Source: CmP2 sp052084925 (GTDB lineage Bacteria > Actinomycetota > Actinomycetes > Actinomycetales > Micrococcaceae). Taken from it: a DNA stretch of 64,000 nucleotides. Below, piece after piece: positions 18,074 to 28,900 of this stretch. Positions within the stretch are counted from its first letter, which is position 1, and every line of letters begins with the position of its first letter. Both the position numbers and the translations under genes were made by a program. Under the pieces are notes generated by a model. That model made no database searches and was not told where the DNA came from. It saw nothing but the letters and a program-made list of their open reading frames with translations. Location: positions 62,001 through 126,000 of the forward strand of contig JBQDEV010000002.1 of NCBI GenBank assembly GCA_052084925.1, written 5' to 3'.

Positions 18074-18100
18074 CCCCAATCGGTGCACTCCAGCACGAAG

Positions 18101-18123
18101 GACCCGCTTCCGGCGGGTCTTTC
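18101..18123 (+). terminator. Intrinsic terminator after the Rpf gene
   Basis: GACCCGC-TTCCG-GCGGGTC followed by TTT gives a perfect 7-bp GC-rich stem 28 nt after the stop. It separates the Rpf gene from rsmA, which has its own promoter. Confidence 0.8.
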
Positions 18124-18186
18124 CTGCTTTAACGGGGCAAAGGTTGCGGGCTGAGGATGACGTCAGCCGCCACGGCGTCAACCACG

Positions 18187-18192
18187 TAGGAT
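18187..18192 (+). promoter_or_regulatory. -10 box TAGGAT deciding the rsmA start
   Basis: TAGGAT overlaps the ATG at 18191 but ends 7 nt before the GTG at 18200. A transcript from this box would start at or beside the GTG, so a leaderless GTG start is preferred. Confidence 0.5.
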
Positions 18193-18199
18193 GGACCCC

Positions 18200-19111
18200 G
18201 TGACTGAGACCGACGACTCCCTGCTCTCCGCCACCGACATTCGTCGGATCGCCGCGGAACTCGGCCTGCGACCGACCAAGACGCTGGGGCAGAACTACGT
18301 CATCGATCCCAATACCATCCGCCGGATCGTGGCCTCGGCCCGGCTCAGCGACGACGAGCACGTCCTGGAAGTCGGTCCCGGACTGGGCTCGCTCACTCTG
18401 GGATTGCTCGACGCTGCCGCGGCCGTGACGGCGATCGAGATTGACGCCATCCCGGCCGCCCGGCTGCCACGCACCGTCGCAAACTTCCGGCCTGGGGCCG
18501 AGGATCGTTTCAGCCTGATCACCGACGACGCCCTGCGGGTCACTGAAGCGGATCTGGCTGCGGTACGCCCCACTTCGGTCGACTCCGGGCCCACCTCGCT
18601 GGTCGCGAACCTGCCTTATAACGTTGCCGTCCCGGTGCTGTTGCATCTGCTCGCGGAGGTGCCGAGCCTGCGTAGCGGCCTGGTGATGGTCCAGGACGAA
18701 GTCGCCGATCGCCTCAGCGCTGGCCCCGGGAGCAAGATCTACGGAGTACCCTCCGTGAAGCTCGCCTGGTACGCGCGAGCCGAGAAGGCCGGGGTCGTCG
18801 GCATGAACGTCTTCTGGCCCGCCCCGAAGATCCGCTCGGGTCTGGTCCGCTTCACTCACCATCAGCCGCCGGAGACCACCGCCCGCCGCGACGAGGTCTT
18901 CGCCGTCATTGACGCCGCCTTCGCACAGCGCCGCAAGACCGTCCGGGCCGCCTTGGCAGGATGGGCCGGATCGCCCCAGCGCGCCGAGGAGGCCCTGGTC
19001 GCCGCCGGCGTAGATCCGAAGGCACGCGGAGAGGTGCTCACCATCAGCGACTTCGCCGCCATCGCGGAACACCGCCCGGTGAGTGGAGAAACGGACGGTC
19101 CGGCCTCATGA
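18200..19111 (+). CDS. rsmA: 16S rRNA (adenine1518/1519-N6) dimethyltransferase
   Basis: Also known as KsgA, it dimethylates two adjacent adenines in helix 45 of 16S rRNA, using SAM, late in small-subunit assembly. It has 303 residues from the GTG at 18200; an ATG three codons upstream sits inside the likely -10 box. Seen: TLGQNYVIDPN, the SAM loop VLEVGPGLGSLT, and the catalytic NLPYNVAVP. AFAQRRKTVRAAL lies near the C-terminus. It overlaps ispE by ATGA. Confidence 0.95.
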   Translation: MTETDDSLLSATDIRRIAAELGLRPTKTLGQNYVIDPNTIRRIVASARLSDDEHVLEVGPGLGSLTLGLLDAAAAVTAIEIDAIPAARLPRTVANFRPGAEDRFSLITDDALRVTEADLAAVRPTSVDSGPTSLVANLPYNVAVPVLLHLLAEVPSLRSGLVMVQDEVADRLSAGPGSKIYGVPSVKLAWYARAEKAGVVGMNVFWPAPKIRSGLVRFTHHQPPETTARRDEVFAVIDAAFAQRRKTVRAALAGWAGSPQRAEEALVAAGVDPKARGEVLTISDFAAIAEHRPVSGETDGPAS

Positions 19112-20070
19112 CCACGGCGACCTCGTCGGCACAGTTCTACGGCCACGTCACCGCGCATGCGCCAGGCCGGGTGACCCTGACCCTGCAGGTCGGTGACGTC
19201 GACGACGCCGGCCGTCGAGAGACCGCCGGGGTGGCCATGGCGATCGGGGTGGGCAATGACGTCACCGCCTCGCCGCGGAACGACGGGGAGATCATGGTCA
19301 CCGTCAACGATGACTCCACCGTGGCCGTGGACACGGACGAGACGGAACTCGGCGAATCGAGCATCGCCTGGCGGGCCGCGCATCTGCTGCGCGCGCACTT
19401 GGGGCTTGACCCGACTAGCACCGGGGTCAATGTGGACCTCACGATCAATGTGCCGCTCGCAGGCGGGCTCGGCGGCGACGCCGCCAACGCCGCGGCCGTG
19501 CTGGTCGCGTGCGCCGCGCTCTGGGAAGCCGGAGTGTCCCGCCAGGAACTGGCCGATCTTGGGGCCCGCCTCGACGAGGCCGTTCCGCTGGCGATCATGG
19601 GTGGGGCAGCCGTGGTGGTTGGGCGCGATCAGTCCATGTCCCCGATCCTCACCCGCTGCACCCTGCACGGAATCATCGTCCCCGCCTCGGTGACGATGTC
19701 CCCCGAAGAGGTCTTCGATCTCCTGGACTACCTGCGCGGCACGGAGTCCATCGAGGGCCGCGATGAGCTCGGGATCGACACCGAACTGATGCAGGCGCTG
19801 TCCCGGGGAGATGCCGACGTGCTGTCGCTGATGATGCACAACGACTTGCAAGCACCCGTCTTGGTGCTCGTGCCCGATGTCAACAGCCTGCTCGATATCG
19901 GCATGGACGAGGGCGCGCTCTGCGGGATGGTCTCAGGGTCGGGACCCTCCACCGTGTTCATGACCCGCGACGCTGAAGAGGCCGTGCACCTGTCCGGTCG
20001 GATCGAGGAGCGCACGGGCATCGCCGCGATCCCCATCTACGGACCGGCCCCCGGCGCCCGCCTGCGCTGA
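19108..20070 (+). CDS. ispE: IspE-family GHMP kinase homologue, catalytic residues missing
   Basis: By position and length (320 residues) this is 4-diphosphocytidyl-2-C-methyl-D-erythritol kinase of the MEP isoprenoid pathway. The C-terminal GMVSGSGPSTVF motif is normal, but the active site is not. The conserved PxK Lys is Arg21, the GYH substrate motif reads GRR at 35-37, and the Gly-rich loop at 116-129 reads LGGDAANAA instead of GGGSS/ADAA. The catalytic Asp before VP is Ala158 (DEAVP). The frame is intact and high-GC, so it is not simple decay. It may be a repurposed or regulatory protein. The symbol reflects homology and synteny, not proven activity. Confidence 0.7.
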   Translation: MTTATSSAQFYGHVTAHAPGRVTLTLQVGDVDDAGRRETAGVAMAIGVGNDVTASPRNDGEIMVTVNDDSTVAVDTDETELGESSIAWRAAHLLRAHLGLDPTSTGVNVDLTINVPLAGGLGGDAANAAAVLVACAALWEAGVSRQELADLGARLDEAVPLAIMGGAAVVVGRDQSMSPILTRCTLHGIIVPASVTMSPEEVFDLLDYLRGTESIEGRDELGIDTELMQALSRGDADVLSLMMHNDLQAPVLVLVPDVNSLLDIGMDEGALCGMVSGSGPSTVFMTRDAEEAVHLSGRIEERTGIAAIPIYGPAPGARLR

Positions 20071-20127
20071 GACGGGCGCCGAGGCACCTGGTCGGAGAAG
20101 GCCTCCAAGGTCACTATCCTGGAGGGG

Positions 20128-21930
20128 ATGGCACATTTACTGGGCGCTGAGGCGCTGCACCTGGAATACCCGACCAAGACGGTCTTCGACTCGGTGACGG
20201 TCGGCGTCAACGAAGGCGACCGGATCGGGATTGTCGGACGCAACGGCGACGGCAAATCGAGTCTGCTCGGCATGCTCGCCGGGACCGTCGAACTCCAATC
20301 CGGCCGGGTCACTAAACGCGGCGGCGTCCGGTTCGGGGTGCTCACTCAGCGCGATGATCTGCACGCCGACGCCACCGTCGGCGCCTCGATCGTCGGCGAC
20401 ATGGCCGAGCATGAATGGGCCGGAGACGCCCGCGTCCGCGACATCATCTCCGGGCTCGTGGCCGATCTCGACTGGAGCGCGCGCATCGGCGAGCTCTCGG
20501 GCGGGCAACGCCGCCGCGTCGCACTGGCTGCGCTGCTTATCGGCGACTGGGACCTGCTGGCACTCGATGAGCCCACTAACCATCTCGACGTCGAGGGCAT
20601 CTCCTGGCTTGCGGAGCATGTGAAGAACCGCTGGTCCAAGAACGCCGGCGGACTTCTGGTGATCACCCACGACCGCTGGTTCCTCGACGAGGTCTGCACT
20701 GACACCTGGGAAGTCCACGATGGGATCGTGGAACCCTTCGAGGGCGGCTACGCCGCTTACGTGCTCCAGCGAGTCGAGCGCGACCGCATCAACGCGGCCA
20801 CCGAGCAGAAGCGCCAGAACCTGATGCGCAAGGAGCTGGCCTGGCTGCGGCGCGGTGCTCCGGCGCGTACATCGAAGCCGAAATTCCGCATCGACGCCGC
20901 GAACCAGCTCATCGAAGATGTGCCCCCGGTGCGCGACAAGATCTCGTTGCAGGCGCTCGCCGTCTCACGCTTGGGCAAGGACGTAGTCGATCTCGAAGAC
21001 GTCTCCGTCTCGTTCGGGGATCGTCCGATCCTGAAGGACATCACCTGGCGCATCGCCCCGGGGGAGCGGACCGGCATTCTCGGCGCCAACGGTGCGGGCA
21101 AGTCCACACTGCTCGGCGTGATCGCCGGCACAATCAACCAGACCTCGGGGCGCGTCAAGCGGGGCAAGACCGTTCAACTGGGCATCCTCGACCAACAGTT
21201 CTCCCAGCTCGACGAGATCCAGAATGACCGGGTGCGCGAGGTGCTGGCTCGGACAAAAACCAGCTTTAACATCGACGGCCGGGAGCTCACCCCAGCGCAG
21301 CTGCTGGAACGCCTCGGCTTCGCCCGTGAACACCTCTCCGCCTATGTGTCCGCCCTCTCGGGTGGTCAGAAGCGCCGACTGCAGTTGCTGATGGTGTTGC
21401 TCAGCGAGCCCAACGTGCTAATTCTCGACGAGCCGACCAACGACGTCGACGCCGATATGCTCGCCGCCATGGAGGACGTGCTCGACTCCTGGCCCGGAAC
21501 CCTGCTGGTGGTCTCCCACGACCGGTACCTGCTGGAGCGCGTCACGGACCAGCAGTACGCGATTCTCGACGGGCATCTCCGGCATGTCCCTGGAGGAGTC
21601 GATGAGTACCTGCGGCTGCGAAGCGAACAGGAGCGTAACCGCAGCGGGAGCGATGCTCTGGCTCCGACGTCGAGCGGTGACGCGAGCACATCGGACACCT
21701 CGACGCTCTCCGGTGCGGAGCGGCGGACCCTGCAGAAGGAGATGTCCGCCATCGAGCGACGCTTGGAAAAGCTGAGCAGCAGTATCGAGGCCGTGCATCA
21801 GCGGCTCGCGGATCATGACCAGCGCGACTTCGAAGGGTTGCAGCGCCACACGGACGAACTACACGCTTTGGAAGCCGAGGTCTCTCAGCTCGAAGAGCGG
21901 TGGCTCGAAGTATCTGAGGCGATGAGTTGA
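20128..21930 (+). CDS. ABC-F family ATPase (Uup/EttA-like)
   Basis: This cytosolic twin-ATPase lacks membrane segments; ABC-F proteins act on the ribosome. It has 600 residues. Cassette 1 has GRNGDGKSSLL, LSGGQRRRVAL and LALDEPTNHLD. The linker is basic, with MRKELAWLRRGAPARTSKPK. Cassette 2 has GANGAGKSTLL, LSGGQKRRLQL and LILDEPTNDVD. The C-terminus (about 530-600) is a charged coiled coil, as in Uup. GGAGGGG precedes the ATG. It follows ispE by 57 nt in the conserved core cluster. Confidence 0.92.
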   Translation: MAHLLGAEALHLEYPTKTVFDSVTVGVNEGDRIGIVGRNGDGKSSLLGMLAGTVELQSGRVTKRGGVRFGVLTQRDDLHADATVGASIVGDMAEHEWAGDARVRDIISGLVADLDWSARIGELSGGQRRRVALAALLIGDWDLLALDEPTNHLDVEGISWLAEHVKNRWSKNAGGLLVITHDRWFLDEVCTDTWEVHDGIVEPFEGGYAAYVLQRVERDRINAATEQKRQNLMRKELAWLRRGAPARTSKPKFRIDAANQLIEDVPPVRDKISLQALAVSRLGKDVVDLEDVSVSFGDRPILKDITWRIAPGERTGILGANGAGKSTLLGVIAGTINQTSGRVKRGKTVQLGILDQQFSQLDEIQNDRVREVLARTKTSFNIDGRELTPAQLLERLGFAREHLSAYVSALSGGQKRRLQLLMVLLSEPNVLILDEPTNDVDADMLAAMEDVLDSWPGTLLVVSHDRYLLERVTDQQYAILDGHLRHVPGGVDEYLRLRSEQERNRSGSDALAPTSSGDASTSDTSTLSGAERRTLQKEMSAIERRLEKLSSSIEAVHQRLADHDQRDFEGLQRHTDELHALEAEVSQLEERWLEVSEAMS

Positions 21931-21991
21931 TGCTGAACTCTTCGGCCGATCCCTTCTGCGTATGAACAAAGTTGGAGTACTGAGGCCGACA

Positions 21992-22495
21992 TCAACCAAG
22001 TGCATTGGCTCGAGGGGATCTACTACCGCAAGAGACGGCAACGCTGGGTCATCGTGGTCGCAATGGTGGCCCTCTTTATGGGATTCAGACCATCCTGTGT
22101 GCCGGGGCCGAGAACCTCACCGATAAGAAGCGTGCCAAGCTCAGTGGAGTGATCGAGGCTGATCCCGCACACAACGAAGTGTTCGTCGCGTGGCAGTGCG
22201 CCCCGTAACGGCGCTCCGCCTACCACCAGAAGCACCCCACCCAGGGGCAGCGGATCGCCCAGATCGTCATCGATATATTGCACACCTGCCCGATCCCCGA
22301 GATCGCGACCCTGGGCAGGACGTTGAAGCGTTGGAAGGACGCGTTCTTCGCGTACTTCGCGACCGGGCAGGTGAACAACGGCGTCACCGAGGCCAATATC
22401 GGCATCATCGAGCTCCACCGCCGTCTCGTGCGTGGGAACCCGCGACACCTACCGGTTGCGCATGCCCCTCGGCGCGGGCGGCCTCACGCCATGAC
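21992..22495 (+). pseudogene. Degraded ISL3-family transposase (C-terminal part)
   Basis: Fragments read QVHWLEGIYYRK (frame 1), then LYGIQTILCAGAENLTDKKRAKL and VFVAWQCAP, an in-frame TAA at 22206-22208, then HTCPIPEIATLGRTLKRWKDAFFAYF (given in part) and a frameshift near 22440. The PIPEIA..LGRTL..W and NG-TEA-N-IIE blocks are typical of ISL3 transposase C-termini. At least two frameshifts and one stop make it inactive. No terminal inverted repeats were found. It marks the left edge of the NRPS island. Confidence 0.75.
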
Positions 22496-22790
22496 CCCCC
22501 CCACCCAATATCCGGAGAGCCGAGAAGCCCCGTTAAGAATACTCAAGCCCTGGTCAATCGGAGCAATCACCTGATCAAAGGCCTTATCCCCATAGCGAAA
22601 GACTGAGGACTCGAATTCGGCGGGCTCCGCAGCGGATCCTAACGATCAGCCCGGTGTAACCTCCCGTGAACCCGCCAACCCACACCCAGCACGGTTCGCT
22701 TCAAGGATTTTACCCATCCTCTAAGCGGTTGGCTCCGAACCTTGAATAACGACCGAAACCGGAACGCATTCTTTCCTACGGAGGAGCCTG
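22496..22790. other. Spacer between the IS remnant and the NRPS leader ORF
   Basis: About 295 nt with no supported gene. It must contain the promoter of the NRPS operon, but no convincing -35/-10 pair and no DtxR-type iron box can be seen by eye. TTGAAT at 22742 is a possible -35 without a clear partner. Confidence 0.4.
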
Positions 22791-22904
22791 ATGTTACTCG
22801 CTAACTTGCTTATGACCGCGCTGATCGAAGGACCGCTCATCGAAGGTCCACTCTTGGACATCGGCGGGATCTTAGATTCCTTGCAGATTGGCCAGTTTCA
22901 GTAA
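22791..22904 (+). CDS. 37-residue leader peptide before the NRPS
   Basis: The ATG at 22791 follows GGAGGAG at 22780-22786, the best ribosome site in the region. The peptide has 37 residues, 10 of them Leu. It contains a tandem repeat LIEGPLIEGP (residues 11-20, encoded by two near-identical 15-bp units) and two TTA codons (codons 2 and 28), which are rare in this genome. It ends 8 nt before a set of overlapping inverted repeats and 88 nt before the NRPS start. No family is recognised. A translated regulatory leader fits the layout better than an independent protein, but a short conserved peptide partner cannot be excluded. Confidence 0.6.
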   Translation: MLLANLLMTALIEGPLIEGPLLDIGGILDSLQIGQFQ

Positions 22905-22911
22905 GCCTTAG

Positions 22912-22982
22912 CCCGCCAATTTGGCGGTTTCCAAATTAAGACATTGATGAGGCCTCGCCTCGGCGGGACCTCAACCATGAGG
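22912..22982 (+). promoter_or_regulatory. Competing hairpins between the leader ORF and the NRPS start (candidate translational attenuator)
   Basis: Perfect pairings seen: A, CCGCCAA (22913-22919) with TTGGCGG (22921-22927). B, AATTTGG (22918-22924) with CCAAATT (22931-22937), which excludes A. C, TGAGG (22948-22952) with CCTCA (22969-22973). D, the same CCTCA with TGAGG (22978-22982), which contains the start of the NRPS ribosome site. E, CCCGCC (22912-22917) with GGCGGG (22962-22967). C and D are mutually exclusive, so the ribosome site can be hidden or free. No T-tract follows any stem, which argues for translational rather than transcriptional control. Confidence 0.5.
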
Positions 22983-22992
22983 AGCGAAGTAC

Positions 22993-25900
22993 GTGACCGA
23001 ACGCAAGCATGCCCAGAGTCGGCCCCGTCTTGAACTGACCCCGGCTCAACGCGGAATTTGGTACGCACAACAACTAGACCCTGGCAATGCCACTTACCAG
23101 ATCGGCCAGTATCTAGATGTGCGGGGAAAGCTCGATCCGCAAATGTTGGGCATCGCGCTGACCAAAGTCGTCGCAGACGTCGACTCGTTGCACATGCGTT
23201 TCGCCGCCGATCAGAACGGTCCCTACGCAACGGCCCACCCCCCGTCTCCTAACGACAGTCTGCTCGAAGTGGTGGACCTGCGCGACGAAAGTAACGCGCA
23301 GAAAGCGGTTGGGCATGCGCTGGCCCGTATGGACGCCGAGATGACGACGGCGCGTGATATTGCCGGCATCGACTTGTTCGGCTCGGTTCTCTTCCGGATC
23401 GATGATGATCGCTCGTTGGTCTTCCAACGAATCCACCACATTATGCTCGACGGCTACTCCGCCGTTGTCGTGTTGCACTATCTTGCCCGGCTTTATACGG
23501 CTTTGGACAAGGTTCTGCCCGCGGGCTTGCGAACCTGGCCCGTGACGAACCTGCTCGCTCGCGCAGTTTCGCTGAAGTCATCGCCGTTCCCTTCGCATGC
23601 GGATCTGCTCGGGGACTTGGATGAATACAGAAACTCCACGGACTTCGCTAACGATGAAGCGTACTGGCGCGACCAGTTGGACTCCGACGTGCCGGTTGAG
23701 GGCCTCGAGGGATCCACTGACAAGCCCGCCAGCGAGGTGGTGCGTGTTTCATTGCCCGTCCCCGATGCGTTAATGAAGTCGCTGGTCGGTCTTGACCACG
23801 AACTACCACGCACTCTGACCGGCATCATCGCGCTGTATCTATCGAAGATCACCGGTCACCAGACCGTCTCGATCGGTCTACCGGTCACGGCCCGGCGTGG
23901 GCGAATCGCCAAGTCGACTCCGTCGATGCTGTCCAACATTATGCCGATGCGAATCGAGGTTTCTCCTGCCGACACCGTCGAACAGAACATCACCAGGGCT
24001 GGTGCGGTGCTGCGCGATGTGGTGAAGCATCAGCGGTTCCGGCTGGAGGAATTGCCCGGAGGCACCGCACAGGCTGGACCGTCGGTTAACCTGCTGCCGG
24101 TCATCGACAGCCTCACCTTCGGTTCTGCCACCGGTGAGGTGCGTATCTTGTCGACCGGTCCGGTGCACGACATGTCGGTTGTGCTTTCTGGTCTGCACAG
24201 TGACGCAGCCGCGCCGACGATCCAGTTCGAAGGTGATGCTGCGCTGCACACCCGTAAGGGCCTCAAGGAGCACGCCCAGCGCTTGCTGACGTTCATCGAG
24301 ACCGTTCTGGACGCCCAAGACCAACCGTTCAGCAACATTAGGGCGGTCTCGGCGGATGAGGCGCGCTCTTTAATCGATCGTGGCCGCGGACCGCAGTCTC
24401 CGGCGCGTTCCCTCAGTGTGGTGCAGGCCTTTGTTGAAATGGCCAACCAGCGCGCCCATGCCACTGCCGTCATCGCACCCGATGGTGCACTAACTTTTAC
24501 TGAACTCAACCGACTGTCAACGCAGATGGCGCACTACTTGATCAGCAATGGCGTCAACCCCGGCGATGGGGTAGCTGTGCGAATCGGACGCAGCGTACAC
24601 CTGCCGATGCTGGTACTGGCGATCTTGAAGGTCGGCGGCGTGTACATCCCGCTCGATCCGGAGTATCCAACCGATCGCGTGGCAGCGATGATCGAAGACT
24701 CCGCACCAGCTGCCCTGCTGACCAGTCGTCAACAAGCCGAACGCGACCGCACCGATGGCGCCACCTGGGAGGTTCCGACCATAGTCGTTGACTCTGACCT
24801 AGCTGCCGTATGGCATCACAACGCGACCGATGAATCGTTGCTGCCGATCACACTCGAAAACCAGCTTGCGTACATCGTATTCACCTCGGGCAGTACCGGC
24901 CGGCCCAAAGGCGTAGGGGTCGATCATGTGGCACTGAGAAATCTGTTTGATCACCACCGGAGCGAACTTTTCGGGCCCGCGCACCGACGGTTAGGTCGCT
25001 ATCTGCGCGTAGCCCACACTGCGGGGCTGTCCTTCGACGCCGCGTGGGACCCGCTTCTGTGGCTGTTCGCCGGTCACGAGCTACACATGGTCGCCGATGA
25101 CGTGCGGCGCGACCCACAACGGCTCACCGAGTACCTCATCGATTCCGAGATCGATTCGATCGAGACGACGCCATCTTTCGCTGAAGTTCTGTTGCATGCC
25201 GACCTGTTCACTCATACGAAACACCCCACGGTGGTCGCGCTCGGTGGCGAGGAAATGGGTCCGGGCCTGTGGGAGGCGCTCAGCGAATTGCCCGATGTAC
25301 GTGCAGTGAATTTTTACGGCCCAACCGAGGTCACCGTCAACAGCCTTGTCGCCGAGATCAGCGCCAGCCAACAGCCGCACATCGGCACTTCGGTGCACAA
25401 CAGCCGACACTACGTACTTGATGCGACGTTGGGTCCGGTGCCGGAGCGTGCCGTAGGTGAGTTGTATCTGGCCGGAGTTAACGTCGCCCAGGGATACGTG
25501 GGCCAGACCGGACTGAGCGCTGAACGGTTCGTCGCAGACCCCTTTGCCGCTGATGGCACCAGGATGTACCGCACCGGTGATTTGGTGCGCCGTCGCGAGG
25601 ATGGGTCTTTGCGGTTCCTTGGCCGGATCGATGATCAGGTCAAGATTCGTGGCTATCGAGTTGAGCTCCCCGAAGTTGAGGCCGCGATGCGCCGCCAGTC
25701 CGACGTTGCTGGTGCCGCTGTGATCGCATACGGCGAATCACCCAATGTGCGGCTACTCGGGTACATTTCGGTTACTGATGGCGCCGATGGCGATATCGAT
25801 GAGCAGGTGCATGCCGCACTGCGCGTGCAGCTACCGGCGTACATGGTTCCCAGCTCCATCACCCTCATCAAGTCGATTCCGCTCACCGCCAACGGCAAGT

Positions 25901-28900
25901 TAGACAAGAAGGCGTTGCCAAGCCCCTCGGCAAGTATTCGCGATGAAGGGCAAAAACCACGAACCGACGTCGAGCGTCGGATCGCCACGATCTTCGCTGC
26001 CGCATTGGGCGTGGCGTCTGTCGGTCGAGAGGATGACTTCTTCGCAGCGGGCGGTCACTCCTTGATCGCATCGAGAGTGGCTACAAAACTCAGCGATAGT
26101 TTTGACCGAGCCGTCGCTGTCAGCGACGTTTTTAATAGCCCCACCGTTGCGGGGCTTGCCCGGATGCTTGACTCGCAAGACGGCGCAGCCAGCCGGATTC
26201 GGTTGAACACGATGACACGACCGGACTCGCTGCCAGTTTCCCTAGCGCAGCGCCGGTTATGGTTCCTCAACCGCCTTGAGCCTGCTTCTGCCGCCTACAA
26301 CATCCCCATCGTGGCGCACCTGGAAGGCGCTCTCGATGTGCCCGCATTGCACGCCGCCTTCGTCGACGTTATCGGCCGTCACGAACCCTTGCGCACCGTC
26401 TTCCCGTACATCGGTGGTGAGCCGGTCCAGGTGGTGCTCGATGACCAACCGATAGCGCTCACCTCAGTTGATGTGCCTGCGGAGCGTCTTGAGGCCGTCA
26501 TCGCGGATGAGGCCACACGTCCCTTCGACGTCACCACACAGACGCCGATTCGTGTCGTGCTGTTGCGCACCAAACCAGACCGCTACGTGCTGGTGGCGAC
26601 CATGCACCACATTGCCGCCGATGGCTGGTCCTTGGCACCGTTCGCTCGCGACCTGTCCCTCGCCTACGCCGCTCGTACCAAAGGGGATGCGCCACAGCCG
26701 CAGGACCTTCCTATCAGCTACGCAGACTTCACATTGTGGCAACGCCAGTACCTCGGTGACACTGACGATGAATCCAGTGTCCTGTCTCAACAAGTCGCGT
26801 TCTGGCGCGATACTTTAGCAGGAGCGGCCGAAGAGATTTCTTTACCTCGAGACCGCGAGCGGGACGCGGAGTCAGTTGCGAGCACCGCTGAGATTCTACT
26901 GGAACTGAGCCCCGCACGGTATGCCGATATTCGCAAGTTCGCCGGCGAACGACGTACCAGTGTGTTCGTCGTGCTACACGCGGCGCTGGCCATCGCCCTG
27001 GAACAACAGGGAGTGGGAGATGACATTGTGATCGGAACCCCGGTTGCCGGACGGGCTGATGCTCAACTAGAGGAACTGGTCGGTTTCTTCGTCAACACTG
27101 TGGCGTTGCGCACGTCGTTGGCGTACGACCCGACCCTAGCCGACGTTGTGGATCGTGTGCACACCGCGAACGCGGCCGCCTATGCCAACCAGGACCTCCC
27201 CTTCGACGCAGTTGTCGACGCCATCGCGCCACCGCGGGTGCCCGGCCGTCACCCCGTCTTCCAGGTCATGCTGTCACTGCAGTCTGGTCAAACCGCGGAA
27301 CTGGATCTTGAAGGTCTGAGCGTGCGCGTCCCGCACCAGTTGACCACGGCCGGGATCAAAACCGACCTATTGATCGACTTCAACACGCCTTCAGGTGACG
27401 ACGGTCCCCTTGTCGGCGCCATCAGTTTCGACCCGAGCCTGTTCAACCGCACTACAGTGCAGCGGCTTCACGGGGCACTGGATCATGCTCTAGACACCTT
27501 GGTGCAGCATACGAATAAGCGGTTGTCCGATCTGCCCGCGGCCGACCACCAGACTCTCGAACTACTCGAGCAGCATGCGCACGGACCTATGCTGGCTGCT
27601 ACCGACACCATCTTGGAACGCTTAGCGCAGACCGTCACCGCACACCCCAACCAATATGCCATCGTCGACGACGACCAGCCGATGACCTTCACCGAACTGA
27701 ACAACCAGATCGGCCAGATCGCTCGTGGGCTGCAGCGCCTTGGTGTGCGGCCCGGGGACCGGGTGGCCCTAGCCCTACCGCGGACAGCGCAAGCGATCGT
27801 ATTCCTGCTCGGTGCTCTGCGCGCCCAAGCCACCGCGGTACCCTTGGATTTGAGTTATCCCGATGTCCGGATCCGGCAGATCCTGGCCGATAGCGGATCG
27901 ACCGTGCTGATCATGGCCGACGCGGAACGCGCCCGGACAGTACTTGACACCGAACAGCCAGCGACCCGTGCACGGTTCCACTGCCCGCAGGGGATCATCG
28001 GCGAGGCCAGTGCCAATCGCGACGACACCGGGGCGCAGAGTGCCTGCCTGCCATCGGAACCGACCATCAATGAAGTCGCCTATCTGGTGTATACCTCAGG
28101 GACCACCGGAGTGCCCAAAGGCGTTCAAGTCCCGCACTCGGCGCTGGCCAATGTGCTCGTCCAGCATGAGCAGGCAATGATAAGCCCCCTGCAGGCACAA
28201 GTCTCCGAACGTCTCCCGCAGCTATTGCACGTTTCCGGTTTCGCTTTTGATGCGGCCTGGGACCCGATCTTGTGGTTAGTCGCGGGCACAACTGTGCATA
28301 TCGCCGATGAAAATACCCAAGTCGACGCCGAAGCCGTAGTGCAAGCTGTCGCCCATCAGTACATCGACGTGTTGGAAACGACGCCATCCTACGCTGAACA
28401 ATTAGTCGCCATGGGTCTGCTCGATGAGCTTAAACAGCGCCAAACGCCCTTGACACTTGCCGTTGGCGGCGAGGCGATTTCGGGCAGACTCTGGGACCAG
28501 ATCGCCCACAATCCGGGTGTGGTGGGTTGGAACCTGTACGGACCCAGCGAGTTCACGATCGACTCAGTACTTGCTCCGATCGAACCTGGCCCAGTCAACA
28601 TTGGACGGCCGATCGCGAACGTCACGGCCCGGGTTCTGGACTCCAGATTGCGTGTGGTGGCACCGGGGGTTGCGGGCGAGTTGTACCTGTCCGGCGATTC
28701 CGAGGCACATGGCTACGCTGGCCGCCCCGCACAGACTGCGAGCCAGTTCGTTGCCGACCCTTACGGCGATGGCGGCCGCATGTACCGCACCGGCGATAGG
28801 GTGCGTCGCCTGGAGAACGGGTCGCTGCAGTTCATTGGACGCTCAGATGACCAGGTCAAGCTCCGCGGCTATCGCATCGAGCTTGCCGACATCGACCGTT

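Noticed and set aside
21992..22600. An intact insertion sequence
   Set aside because: The transposase has an in-frame stop and at least two frameshifts, the N-terminal part is missing, and no terminal inverted repeats or target duplication were seen.
22912..22945. Intrinsic transcription terminator in the NRPS leader
   Set aside because: The stems are real but none is followed by a U-tract, so transcriptional attenuation is not supported; translational control is preferred.
22496..22990. DtxR-type iron box before the NRPS operon
   Set aside because: No stretch approaches TTAGGTTAGCCTAACCTAA; AAGCCTTAGCCC at about 22903 lacks the dyad.
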